A DNA stretch of 64,000 bases from Marinobacter manganoxydans MnI7-9 (GTDB taxonomy: Bacteria > Pseudomonadota > Gammaproteobacteria > Pseudomonadales > Oleiphilaceae): the NCBI RefSeq assembly GCF_000235625.1, contig NZ_AGTR01000085.1, positions 1 through 64,000 of the forward strand, written 5' to 3'. Every line of letters starts with the position of its first letter. Positions within the stretch are counted from its first letter, which is position 1. Below are positions 34,309 to 41,572 of this stretch, piece by piece. The position numbers and the translations under genes were made by a program. The notes beneath the pieces are model-generated. The model made no database searches. It was given only the letters and a program-made list of their open reading frames with translations, and was not told where the DNA came from.

Positions 34309-35865
34309 ATGATCGAAAGCCGAACTTTCGCCCCTCTCGCACTCCTACTGCTCACAGGTCTGCTGGCAGGTTGTGCGTTGCCATCCCTGAAAGACCGCTC
34401 ACAGTCTGTTGCATTCGTTCAGGCGCAGACGGCAGATACGCGCCTTGGCAGCGCAGTTGGCAGAGAGATTGAAACCCACCCCGATCTCAGTGGTATTACA
34501 ACGCTGGAGCATCCACTGGACGCTTTCGTTGCCCGCGCTTTGCTCGCAGAGGCCAGCGAGAGATCCCTGGATGTCCAGTACTACATCTGGCGGGACGATA
34601 TTACCGGCAAGCTGCTTCTGTACTCGCTATATCGCGCGGCCGAACGTGGCGTTCGGGTTCGGTTGCTCCTGGATGACAACGGCATCGCCGGCCTGGACGA
34701 TCTCCTGGCGGCGTTAAATCATCACGACAACGTCGAGGTTCGGCTGTTCAATCCGTTTGTGATCCGTAGTTCCCGGACTTTGGGTTTTCTGACGGACTTT
34801 GGTCGCCTGAACCGCCGGATGCACAACAAGTCATTCACGGCTGACAACCAGGCCACCATCATTGGCGGCCGCAACATTGCCGATGAGTATTTCGGTGTAG
34901 GTGACGGTGCCCTTTTCGCGGATCTGGACGTTCTGGCGATCGGGCCTGTCGTGGATCGTGTTTCCAGGGATTTTGATCGCTACTGGGCGAGTCAGTCCGC
35001 GTATCCGGCGGATCGGTTGCTATCAGGGGCCGATGAGGAGGATCTGGATGCTATGGCAGCCGATCTTGCTTCCGTTCAACAGGATGCTGAAGCCCGGCGC
35101 TTCGTGGCTGCTTTGCAGAATTCAGAGTTTCTCAGGGAATTGCTGGACCGGGAGGTCTCTTTTGTCTGGGCGCCGGTAGAAATGGTGAGCGATGATCCTG
35201 CCAAGGCCCAGGGGCTCGAAGGAGAGCAGGGTCTATTGAGCCAACAGTTGGCTCTGGCGTTGGGTGAACCTGAAAAGACAGTGACCCTGGTTTCGCCCTA
35301 CTTCGTTCCCGGTAACCCTGGCGTTGAGCTGTTCCGCGACCTTGAAAACGCCGGTGTGGAGGTGCGGATTCTCACCAACTCCCTGGAAGCCAACGATGTC
35401 GCCCTGGTGCATTCAGGCTATGCGAAATATCGGGAGGCTTTATTAAAAGCGGGTGTTGAGTTGTTCGAGCTGCGCAAATTCAGGTCGGAGAATGAAGACG
35501 AGCGCCGTAGCTCTGGCGGTATTGTCGGCAGCTCTGCGGCCAGCCTTCACGCCAAAACGTTCGCAGTGGATGGCGAGACGCTTTTTGTTGGTTCCTTCAA
35601 TTTCGACCCCCGTTCAGCAAACCTGAACACCGAGCTGGGATTCCTGATCAAGAGCCCGGAACTGGCCAACGCCCTGGAGTCGGCCTTTGCCGGGCAGGTG
35701 AGGCTGGCGGCCTACGAGGTAGTGCTGGACGAAGAGGGTGAACTGCGTTGGCTGGAATTCAACGGGGCGGAGACTGTCGAGCACCGTCATGAGCCGAATA
35801 CCGGCCCGTTCAAAAGGGCATTGGTGTATCTGTTTTCGTTATTGCCGGTTGAGCCGTTGCTTTAA
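34309..35865 (+). CDS. ClsC-like phospholipase D family lipoprotein
   Basis: A 518-residue protein with a lipobox (LTGLLAGC) and two HKD phospholipase D motifs: MHNKSFTADNQATIIGGRN at about 170 and LHAKTFAVDGETLFVGSFNF at about 415. This architecture matches ClsC-type cardiolipin synthases and related periplasmic phosphatidyltransferases, but here with a lipid anchor. It would act on membrane phospholipids from the periplasmic face. The ATG at 34309 is chosen over a TTG two codons earlier; neither has a strong ribosome site. No YmdB-like partner is present. Phospholipase activity is an alternative. Confidence 0.85.
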   Translation: MIESRTFAPLALLLLTGLLAGCALPSLKDRSQSVAFVQAQTADTRLGSAVGREIETHPDLSGITTLEHPLDAFVARALLAEASERSLDVQYYIWRDDITGKLLLYSLYRAAERGVRVRLLLDDNGIAGLDDLLAALNHHDNVEVRLFNPFVIRSSRTLGFLTDFGRLNRRMHNKSFTADNQATIIGGRNIADEYFGVGDGALFADLDVLAIGPVVDRVSRDFDRYWASQSAYPADRLLSGADEEDLDAMAADLASVQQDAEARRFVAALQNSEFLRELLDREVSFVWAPVEMVSDDPAKAQGLEGEQGLLSQQLALALGEPEKTVTLVSPYFVPGNPGVELFRDLENAGVEVRILTNSLEANDVALVHSGYAKYREALLKAGVELFELRKFRSENEDERRSSGGIVGSSAASLHAKTFAVDGETLFVGSFNFDPRSANLNTELGFLIKSPELANALESAFAGQVRLAAYEVVLDEEGELRWLEFNGAETVEHRHEPNTGPFKRALVYLFSLLPVEPLL

Positions 35866-35954
35866 GTCAGGTGCGCTTTGGAGTCTGATATCGTGGGCTT
35901 GAGTTGCCAAACACGTGGTAGCAAGTGTGCTAGTGCCCTTCTATAATCACAACT

Positions 35955-36668
35955 ATGAAAAAGCTGACCCTTAAGTTAAATGACCGCACCCCCGAAACGC
36001 TCTCAATGAAGCGCTTGGGGCAGTATATTACCCAGCTCTCCGATATGCTCGGAGAAGTGGAGCATGTGCATTTTGAGTCGGTCAGCAAGGGCAGTGCCAT
36101 GCTGAATGTGGATGTTGAAGACCTGCATTATCAGAAGGTACTCACCCATGTGCGGGAAGTTCCGAACGGGATGGGTGCGAAGAAACAGCTATCTGCATAT
36201 CGTAGTTTGCAGCAACTCATGGACGAGGATGGCACAGGAGGTGTGATTTTGAACGATACTGACACTCGAATCCTGTCATTCAGGAAAAGACCCGATGACG
36301 AGAAGCCCTTGGTGGTTAACAAACTCGGTTCCGTTCAGGGTCGGTTGTACCGCGTTGGCGGCAAGGATGACACCATCCCGGTGAGTCTGGAAGGTGCTAA
36401 CGGGGAAACGCTTCGTTGCGAAGCCTCTATCGATATTGCCCGAGAGCTTTCTTCCCTGCTGTTCAAACAGGTTCGGGTTAGTGGGCATGGTACCTGGGAG
36501 CGGTCGCCGGAAGGTGGCTGGCGGCTCAAAAAGCTCAAAATAGAATCTTACCGGGAGCTGGGTGCAGCCAAGGTCGGTGATGTTGTTGGCCGTCTTCAGG
36601 CAATTGGCGGTTTAAAATGGGCGGATATGGAAGATCCGCATGGAGTGGCCAGGGATTTGAGAGGCTGA
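35955..36668 (+). CDS. Unrecognised protein paired with a PIN-domain gene
   Basis: A 237-residue protein with no signal peptide or membrane segment. The first half (to about 75) starts MKKLTLKLNDRTPETLSMKRL and seems alpha+beta. The second half has VQGRLYRVGGKDDTIPVSLEG and VRVSGHGTWERSPEGGWRLKKLKI, a beta-strand pattern like an OB or small barrel. The PIN gene starts one base after its stop, so the pair is probably one unit, and this protein may be the PIN protein's antidote or targeting subunit. It is much longer than ordinary VapB antitoxins and has no ribbon-helix-helix or AbrB motif that I can see. Function unknown. Confidence 0.75.
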   Translation: MKKLTLKLNDRTPETLSMKRLGQYITQLSDMLGEVEHVHFESVSKGSAMLNVDVEDLHYQKVLTHVREVPNGMGAKKQLSAYRSLQQLMDEDGTGGVILNDTDTRILSFRKRPDDEKPLVVNKLGSVQGRLYRVGGKDDTIPVSLEGANGETLRCEASIDIARELSSLLFKQVRVSGHGTWERSPEGGWRLKKLKIESYRELGAAKVGDVVGRLQAIGGLKWADMEDPHGVARDLRG

Positions 36669-36669
36669 T

Positions 36670-37197
36670 TTGAAGTTATTAGTCGACAACAACATTCTGA
36701 TACAGATTCTTGCCCCAAGCCAAACGGGTCTTACCCATCCGGAGACGAGTGCTATCCTGGACCGTGTTGCTGAGCGCGCGCAGGCATTTGTCTCTGAGGC
36801 AGAGAAAAGGAACGCTCTTATTCTCATACCGACACCCGTGTTGTCTGAATTCCTGATTGGTGTGGAAGCATCAAAGTATCAGGAGTATCTGGATGTTCTG
36901 AATGGCAGTGCGTGCTTCGAAGTTGTGGATTTCGATACTGCGGCAGCGATTGAGTGTGCCGAGCTCCCGGACAGGAAAGAGCTCGCTCAGATCTCACCCG
37001 GGCAGGTCGCCAGCAAACTCAAATACGACCGCCAGATTGTCGGTATTGCTCTCGCTGCCATGACTGATGAAGTCTGGTCGCACGATGACTCGCTCCGCAA
37101 GATCGCAAGCGCCAAAGGGTTGGCGATAAAGTCGCTGGCGGATATCGAGCCGCCAGCGGTTCAGGGACAGATGTTTCCACCGGACGAAGACGCCTGA
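36670..37197 (+). CDS. PIN-domain ribonuclease-like protein
   Basis: A 175-residue PIN-fold protein. The acidic active-site positions are visible: Asp6 in LLVDNNILI, Glu in VLSEFLIGVEA, Asp in KLKYDRQIVGIALA and Asp-Asp in VWSHDDSLRKIA. PIN domains are metal-dependent RNases, often VapC toxins of about 130 residues; this one is longer, with a helical insert (SEAEKRNALIL) and a proline-rich tail. The TTG start at 36670 comes one base after the stop of the partner gene, with GAGAGG upstream, implying translational coupling. It is a toxin-like module or an RNA-processing enzyme. Confidence 0.85.
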   Translation: MKLLVDNNILIQILAPSQTGLTHPETSAILDRVAERAQAFVSEAEKRNALILIPTPVLSEFLIGVEASKYQEYLDVLNGSACFEVVDFDTAAAIECAELPDRKELAQISPGQVASKLKYDRQIVGIALAAMTDEVWSHDDSLRKIASAKGLAIKSLADIEPPAVQGQMFPPDEDA

Positions 37198-37264
37198 ATA
37201 TAGCAGACGGTCTTTTTTTACATTCCTGCCCGTTGAGTTGGCCACATCGCTGTATTGCTGCTCA

Positions 37265-37624
37265 TCATACTGGTTTCTTATTCCTGAGCGATTGTGACAG
37301 ATCCTTCGAAAGATCCATTAATACGGACTCAACATCCGGATCCAGGTGTTTGGTAGCGACATACTGCGGTATAACAAGCCCCGCCTTTTCTACATCAGGT
37401 AATTGGCGCAGAACATCAAGGTAACGCTCCAGTAGCTCAGGTTTGGTGGTGGGTCTCGTGAGCTCCTTCTTGAGCCGCTCCTCGAAGCGCTTCAGTTCTT
37501 CCTCATCATCAGTGTCAGTCAGCTCCCAATGAAGCTGTCGGGCAAGCGCTTTGCGTGACCAGCCCACCCTGGCGATCAAAGACTCAATTGCCTTCTGAAG
37601 CTCCAGCGTTCTTTCCGTCCCCAT
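37265..37624 (-). CDS. Small charged protein with HTH-like segment
   Basis: A 119-residue, strongly charged, probably all-helical protein. Residues of about 20-32 (VGWSRKALARQLH) look like a helix-turn-helix of the Cro/XRE type; an Asp/Glu-rich stretch (TDTDDEEELKRFEERLKKEL) follows. The ATG at 37624 follows AGGAGG by ten bases; an earlier start at 37705 overlaps the divergent gene's promoter. It could be the transcription factor of this accessory region, perhaps of the hsd operator sites, but this is a guess. Confidence 0.6.
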   Translation of the reverse strand: MGTERTLELQKAIESLIARVGWSRKALARQLHWELTDTDDEEELKRFEERLKKELTRPTTKPELLERYLDVLRQLPDVEKAGLVIPQYVATKHLDPDVESVLMDLSKDLSQSLRNKKPV

Positions 37625-37697
37625 TTGTCCCCGACCTCCTATGTATCTTTGAATTGTCCCAGCGGGGACATAAACCAAACATTGATGGAGAAATACC

Positions 37698-37925
37698 ATG
37701 AGCAAAGCAAAAACACCGATGTCGACGGCCGCTGCTGCACGTATTCAGAGTGCAACCGCAAAACAGCATGGCGGAAACACGCCGAAAGGCTCTTTTGCCG
37801 CGAAAGCGCAATCTGCCGCTGCCAAGAATCTGGCTTCCGGTGGTCGACGTCCACCTAACGGACCGAGCACGACTGGCGGTAAATCTGGCAAAGGGCAAGG
37901 CAACAATCCGCCCCGCTCCAAGTAA
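37698..37925 (+). CDS. Small basic, disordered protein with SMP-like motif
   Basis: A 75-residue Ala/Gly/Lys-rich protein. The first half contains AAAARIQSATAKQHGG and KGSFAAKAQSAAAKN, a pattern like the short seed-maturation (SMP) motif found in small bacterial stress proteins. The rest is disordered and Pro/Gly/Ser/Lys-rich. It is divergent from the 119-residue gene with a 73-base shared promoter region, and is closed by a strong hairpin. Function unknown; nucleic-acid binding or desiccation/stress protection are possible. Confidence 0.6.
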   Translation: MSKAKTPMSTAAAARIQSATAKQHGGNTPKGSFAAKAQSAAAKNLASGGRRPPNGPSTTGGKSGKGQGNNPPRSK

Positions 37926-37940
37926 ACCGAGTCGCACAAG

Positions 37941-37960
37941 CGGGGGCATGTCTGCCCCCG
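37941..37960. terminator. Terminator between convergent accessory genes
   Basis: CGGGGGCA and TGCCCCCG form an 8-bp stem around TGTC, followed by TTCT on the plus strand. It separates the SMP-like gene from the end of the hsd operon and could act in both directions. Confidence 0.65.
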
Positions 37961-37962
37961 TT

Positions 37963-38394
37963 CTACCTGCATTCCTTTGCGCTGGCTGACAGCACGGTTT
38001 TGAGTTCAGATTTGCGCTCGTCGAGTTCGTTGTAGGGCAGCGCCTCCACGGTTTTACCCACAGCGCAAAGACAGATCTCCTGCTTTGATTCGTAAAGTCC
38101 GCGTGGTAGAGCGTTGATATCCCCATTGGTACACGCATTCACCAACGCATACTCCAGTTCCATAGGGTAGCGCTTGTCGTCCAGCAAATTGCGATCGACC
38201 AGGCCGTATCCGGTAAAACCAACCGTGAATGCCAGAACTGCTGATAAAGCGCCTTTTGCTCCGTACTTATGGCCCGTGATGGGTTTTTGGCATTTTTCGC
38301 ACTTGATGTTGCGGTGCTGATCCAGTTTGTTGACGGCAGAACATGCGGGGCAATTCACCGAGACGGTGGTTGAGTTTTCGATTTCCTTGGTCAT
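37963..38394 (-). CDS. Zinc-ribbon membrane protein coupled to hsdS
   Basis: A 143-residue protein. The N-terminal zinc ribbon has CPAC at residues 15-18 and CEKC at about 32-35. A single hydrophobic helix (GALSAVLAFTVGFTGYGL) follows at about 48-66. The C-terminal region carries three further cysteines (NACTNGD, CLCAVGKTVEALP), which could form disulfides if it is outside the membrane. Its ATG overlaps the hsdS stop codon (ATGA), so it is the fourth gene of the hsd operon and probably made by coupled translation. I recognise no family; the membrane link of a restriction operon is unusual. Confidence 0.8.
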   Translation of the reverse strand: MTKEIENSTTVSVNCPACSAVNKLDQHRNIKCEKCQKPITGHKYGAKGALSAVLAFTVGFTGYGLVDRNLLDDKRYPMELEYALVNACTNGDINALPRGLYESKQEICLCAVGKTVEALPYNELDERKSELKTVLSASAKECR

Positions 38395-39767
38395 TTTGCA
38401 GCTTGTTCCGATTTCCTGTTTTTTGTCCGGCGTCCCGCTGGTTTTTGCGCCGCCCGCTCCGCCTTGATCCGTTCCAGCAAGGCCTCCGCACTATTCTCTC
38501 CGCTGATCAGTTCCGGGTTGTCCTTGCGCCACTGCTCGGTAAGTTCACCCCTGAAAGCTTTGGTCAGAATGGACTGGGTGAGGTTGTTGACGCGGGCCAG
38601 GGCGTTGTTGACCTGTTGTTCGATGCGGTCGGCGTGGGCGAAGAGTTGGTCTACTCGGCGGACGATTTCGGTTTGTTCTTCTTTATCAGGTACTGAAATG
38701 CTAATGGCACGAACCTTGTTGAGATTAAGGTTTGGCTGAGCCCCACCGGCCGCTGCTTTTCGGGTTTCCTCGTAATTCTCAAGAAGCCTCAGCTTCAGAT
38801 AACTGCGTAGGATCTTTCGTTCATCGGCTGTGACGGAAGCGCAGGCTTGGTTACATGTGGCGGACAGTCTCAATTCTGTTACCTGTCCACGAGTTTTACC
38901 TTCACCGTACATTGCCAACAACAGTGTGCCTGGTGGAAAGACCTTAAGAGAGTACTCATCAACGGCCCTTTTAGTTACAAATTGTTCCGCTAATTCTGTA
39001 TAAATTGCTCCTGTACTGGCGCTGGTCAGCCATGGCACATCGCCATCTTTCCAGTATTTGGGCTCTTTTCGGCTAGGGGTTTTTCCTGTTGCAACGGTTG
39101 CAACATCACCAACAGTAAGAGCGTCCCAATCAGTAATGCTTACACTATTCTGACCTCGCCACTCCTCCGTCAACCGCCCACTCACCGCCGCAGCCAGCAC
39201 GGACTGGCGGAAGCGTTTGAGGATTTGCGGGATGCGTTCGAGGCGGGCTTTGGTGTTTTCCACCTGGGCCAGCAGGGTGTCGAGTTTGTCGGCGATGGCT
39301 TTTTGTTCGGCGAGGGGAGCAAGAGCCACAGGTGCTTTCGAAAATTTTCCCTTATTGATGATCGTTACTGTCGTTGCGGATGCGTTTTCCCTCATCCAAG
39401 GCTTCAAAGTTTGCAGTTGGTAATAAAAAAAACGATGCTCTACCAGAGAAGACGACACTAATGTATTTATTTGCTGGTTCGTCGCACTGGTTCGGTTGGT
39501 AATACCCACTTTCCCTAAATTCCCAATGCAAGTAACGAGAATGGAGTTTGCTGGTACGGTCGGGACTGCCGATGCTCCAAGATCAGTCAGCGTTTCCGCA
39601 GTCCGCGTGATGTACCCACTATTATCCAAGTCAGCGGGTTTGATAAACGGGATGTCGCCACCAAAGTTGTTGGGGCTCTTGGTGCTTGGAGTTTTGCCAG
39701 TTACAACTTCACCCACATCATTCAGTAGAACGGGCAGCCAGCTAACAGGAAGGTCATTGCTGATCAC
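38391..39767 (-). CDS. hsdS: Type I restriction-modification specificity subunit
   Basis: A 458-residue HsdS with two target-recognition domains (about 8-165 and 220-395), each ending in a long coiled coil. The two conserved regions repeat: SVLAAAVSGRLTEEWR in the middle and SILTKAFRGELTEQWR near the end. It sets the bipartite DNA site recognised by the complex; the site itself cannot be read. It starts with GTG overlapping the hsdM stop by four bases. The target-recognition parts are more AT-rich than neighbouring genes, as usual for exchanged HsdS domains. A Lys/Arg-rich C-terminal tail (GRRTKNRKSEQ) is an addition. Confidence 0.95.
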   Translation of the reverse strand: MISNDLPVSWLPVLLNDVGEVVTGKTPSTKSPNNFGGDIPFIKPADLDNSGYITRTAETLTDLGASAVPTVPANSILVTCIGNLGKVGITNRTSATNQQINTLVSSSLVEHRFFYYQLQTLKPWMRENASATTVTIINKGKFSKAPVALAPLAEQKAIADKLDTLLAQVENTKARLERIPQILKRFRQSVLAAAVSGRLTEEWRGQNSVSITDWDALTVGDVATVATGKTPSRKEPKYWKDGDVPWLTSASTGAIYTELAEQFVTKRAVDEYSLKVFPPGTLLLAMYGEGKTRGQVTELRLSATCNQACASVTADERKILRSYLKLRLLENYEETRKAAAGGAQPNLNLNKVRAISISVPDKEEQTEIVRRVDQLFAHADRIEQQVNNALARVNNLTQSILTKAFRGELTEQWRKDNPELISGENSAEALLERIKAERAAQKPAGRRTKNRKSEQAAK

Positions 39768-41383
39768 TTAACCTCTCCCATCACTTCCTGCAAAAGTACC
39801 CTAGCCCCATCAGCCTCCTCCTCAGCCCCCAACTCCCGCATCAACGCATCCAGCTCGCCCAGCGCCTGCACCAACTCCCCCATCGCCTCACCTGCCAACA
39901 CACTCGGCTCCGGCAGGTTGGCCGCATCCACGCTGTCACTGTCTTTCAGCCAGGAAATATCCAGCGAGTCGCCCTTGTGCTCGGCAATCCACTGGCGGCT
40001 GAAGCTGCGCCAGCGGCTGTGAGCCAGGCGGGGGTCGATGCCTTCGTTTTCATCGCTGTGTTCCGGCAGCTCAATGTCTTCGGAATGGAAGCTGTATTCT
40101 CCCTCTTTGCGCTGGCTGTCGCCGTTGGGGCTTTCGCCATAAACGGCTTCAAACGGATTCAGGTGCTGGTCGCCAAAGGGGGTACGTTTGCCGAAGCTGG
40201 GCATGTTGGTGCGAAGGTCGTAGACCCAAACGTGTTCGGTGCAGTTTTCTTCCTGGTTTTTGTTCGCTGCGCTGCCTTTGGTGAAGAACAGCACGTTGGT
40301 TTTCACGCCCTGGGCGTAGAAGATGCCGGTGGGCAGGCGCAGGATGGTGTGCAGGTTGCACTTGTTCATCAGGTCCCGGCGCACGTCGGTGCCCACGCCG
40401 GCTTCGAACAGCACGTTGTCTGGCAGCACCACGGCGGCGCGGCCACCGGGTTTGAGGTTGCGGTAGATGTGCTGCAAAAAGGCGAGTTGCTTGTTGCTGG
40501 TTTTGTAGGTCAGGTCGTCCCGGGTGATGCTGGCGTCGCCGCCTTTGCTGGTGCCGAAGGGCGGATTGGCGAGGATTAGATCCGCCTTTTCCAGCCCGGC
40601 GCCGGTCTGGCCCAGGGCGTTGCCCAGATGCACCACGCCCTCGGCATCCCCTTCCATGCCGTGCAGCAGGCAGTTCATCAGGGCCAGGCGGCGGGTGCCG
40701 GGGACCAGTTCGATGCCCACATAGGCCTGAGTGGTCTGGAAGGTTTTGTCTTTGTCGCTCAGTTCGTACAGGTCGTCGGTCTGGCTTTTGATGTACTCAT
40801 GGGCAGCAATCAGAAAGCCCGCCGTGCCCGCCGCCGGGTCCTGGATATGTTCGCCGGGTTGCGGTTTCAGGCAGCTTACCATCGTGTTGATCAGGGCACG
40901 GGGCGTGAAGTACTGGCCGGCACCGGATTTGGTCTCGTTGGCGTTCTTCTCCAGCAGGCCTTCGTACAGATCGCCCAGGCCGTCTTTCTGGGCGCTGAAC
41001 CAGTCGATCTGGTCCAGGGTTTTGATCATCTGTTCCAGATGGCGCGGCTCCCGCAGGCGGGTCTGGGCATCGGCGTAGATGGCGCTGATCAGCGGGTCAT
41101 CATGCACGAGATTGCCATCGCCGTCCTTGCCAGTGGACAGGCTGAGCAGGATGCGTTTGTAATCGTTCAGCAGATTGATGCCAGATTTGCCGTTAATGTC
41201 CGTCCAGCGGCAGCCCTCTGGCAACGGGTGCTTTTTCAGGGTGCCGGCCTCAGTATTCTCGTGCACCATCTTGATGAACAGCAGCAGCACCAGTTCGGTG
41301 ACGTAGTCCGAGTAGTTGATGCCGTCGTCCCGCAGAACGTCGCAGAGATTCCAGAGTTTCTGGACGATGTCGTTGTTGGTCAT
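39764..41383 (-). CDS. hsdM: Type I restriction-modification methyltransferase subunit
   Basis: A 539-residue N6-adenine methyltransferase. An N-terminal helical HsdM_N domain (NNDIVQKLWNLCDVLRDDGI...) is followed by the AdoMet domain with DPAAGTAGFLIAAHE (motif I) and the catalytic NPPF in LILANPPFGTSKGG. A helical tail contacts HsdS. ATG after AGGATCACCC. It lies 189 bases downstream of hsdR, and that gap holds repeated palindromic half-sites, so hsdM-hsdS-zinc-ribbon gene may have their own regulated promoter. Confidence 0.97.
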   Translation of the reverse strand: MTNNDIVQKLWNLCDVLRDDGINYSDYVTELVLLLFIKMVHENTEAGTLKKHPLPEGCRWTDINGKSGINLLNDYKRILLSLSTGKDGDGNLVHDDPLISAIYADAQTRLREPRHLEQMIKTLDQIDWFSAQKDGLGDLYEGLLEKNANETKSGAGQYFTPRALINTMVSCLKPQPGEHIQDPAAGTAGFLIAAHEYIKSQTDDLYELSDKDKTFQTTQAYVGIELVPGTRRLALMNCLLHGMEGDAEGVVHLGNALGQTGAGLEKADLILANPPFGTSKGGDASITRDDLTYKTSNKQLAFLQHIYRNLKPGGRAAVVLPDNVLFEAGVGTDVRRDLMNKCNLHTILRLPTGIFYAQGVKTNVLFFTKGSAANKNQEENCTEHVWVYDLRTNMPSFGKRTPFGDQHLNPFEAVYGESPNGDSQRKEGEYSFHSEDIELPEHSDENEGIDPRLAHSRWRSFSRQWIAEHKGDSLDISWLKDSDSVDAANLPEPSVLAGEAMGELVQALGELDALMRELGAEEEADGARVLLQEVMGEVK

Positions 41384-41461
41384 GGGTGATCCTTTGATAG
41401 GCGCGCCGTTTTCGTCAGCGCCTCATGTATAAAAAATGCCGAAATCTTTGCACGTTGCGGG

Positions 41462-41554
41462 CGACATGTTAAGAAAAGCCGGTTTTCTATGCATGTCATT
41501 CGGGCTATGTCGAAAAAAGGCGAAAAAATCGACATAGACTGAATCTATGTCGAT
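41462..41554. promoter_or_regulatory. Cluster of GACAT(A/G) half-sites upstream of hsdM
   Basis: In the hsdR-hsdM gap, CTATGTCGA occurs at 41505-41513 and 41545-41553, with its inverse TCGACATAG at 41529-41537. The last two form a perfect palindrome with 10-base arms and a 7-base spacer (41528-41554). A weaker GACATG/CATGTC pair lies at 41463-41468 and 41492-41497. Such spacing suggests binding of a dimeric repressor or controller at an hsdM promoter. The rest of the 189-base gap shows nothing else notable. Confidence 0.65.
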
Positions 41555-41572
41555 CCGGTAAACACGGTTAAA

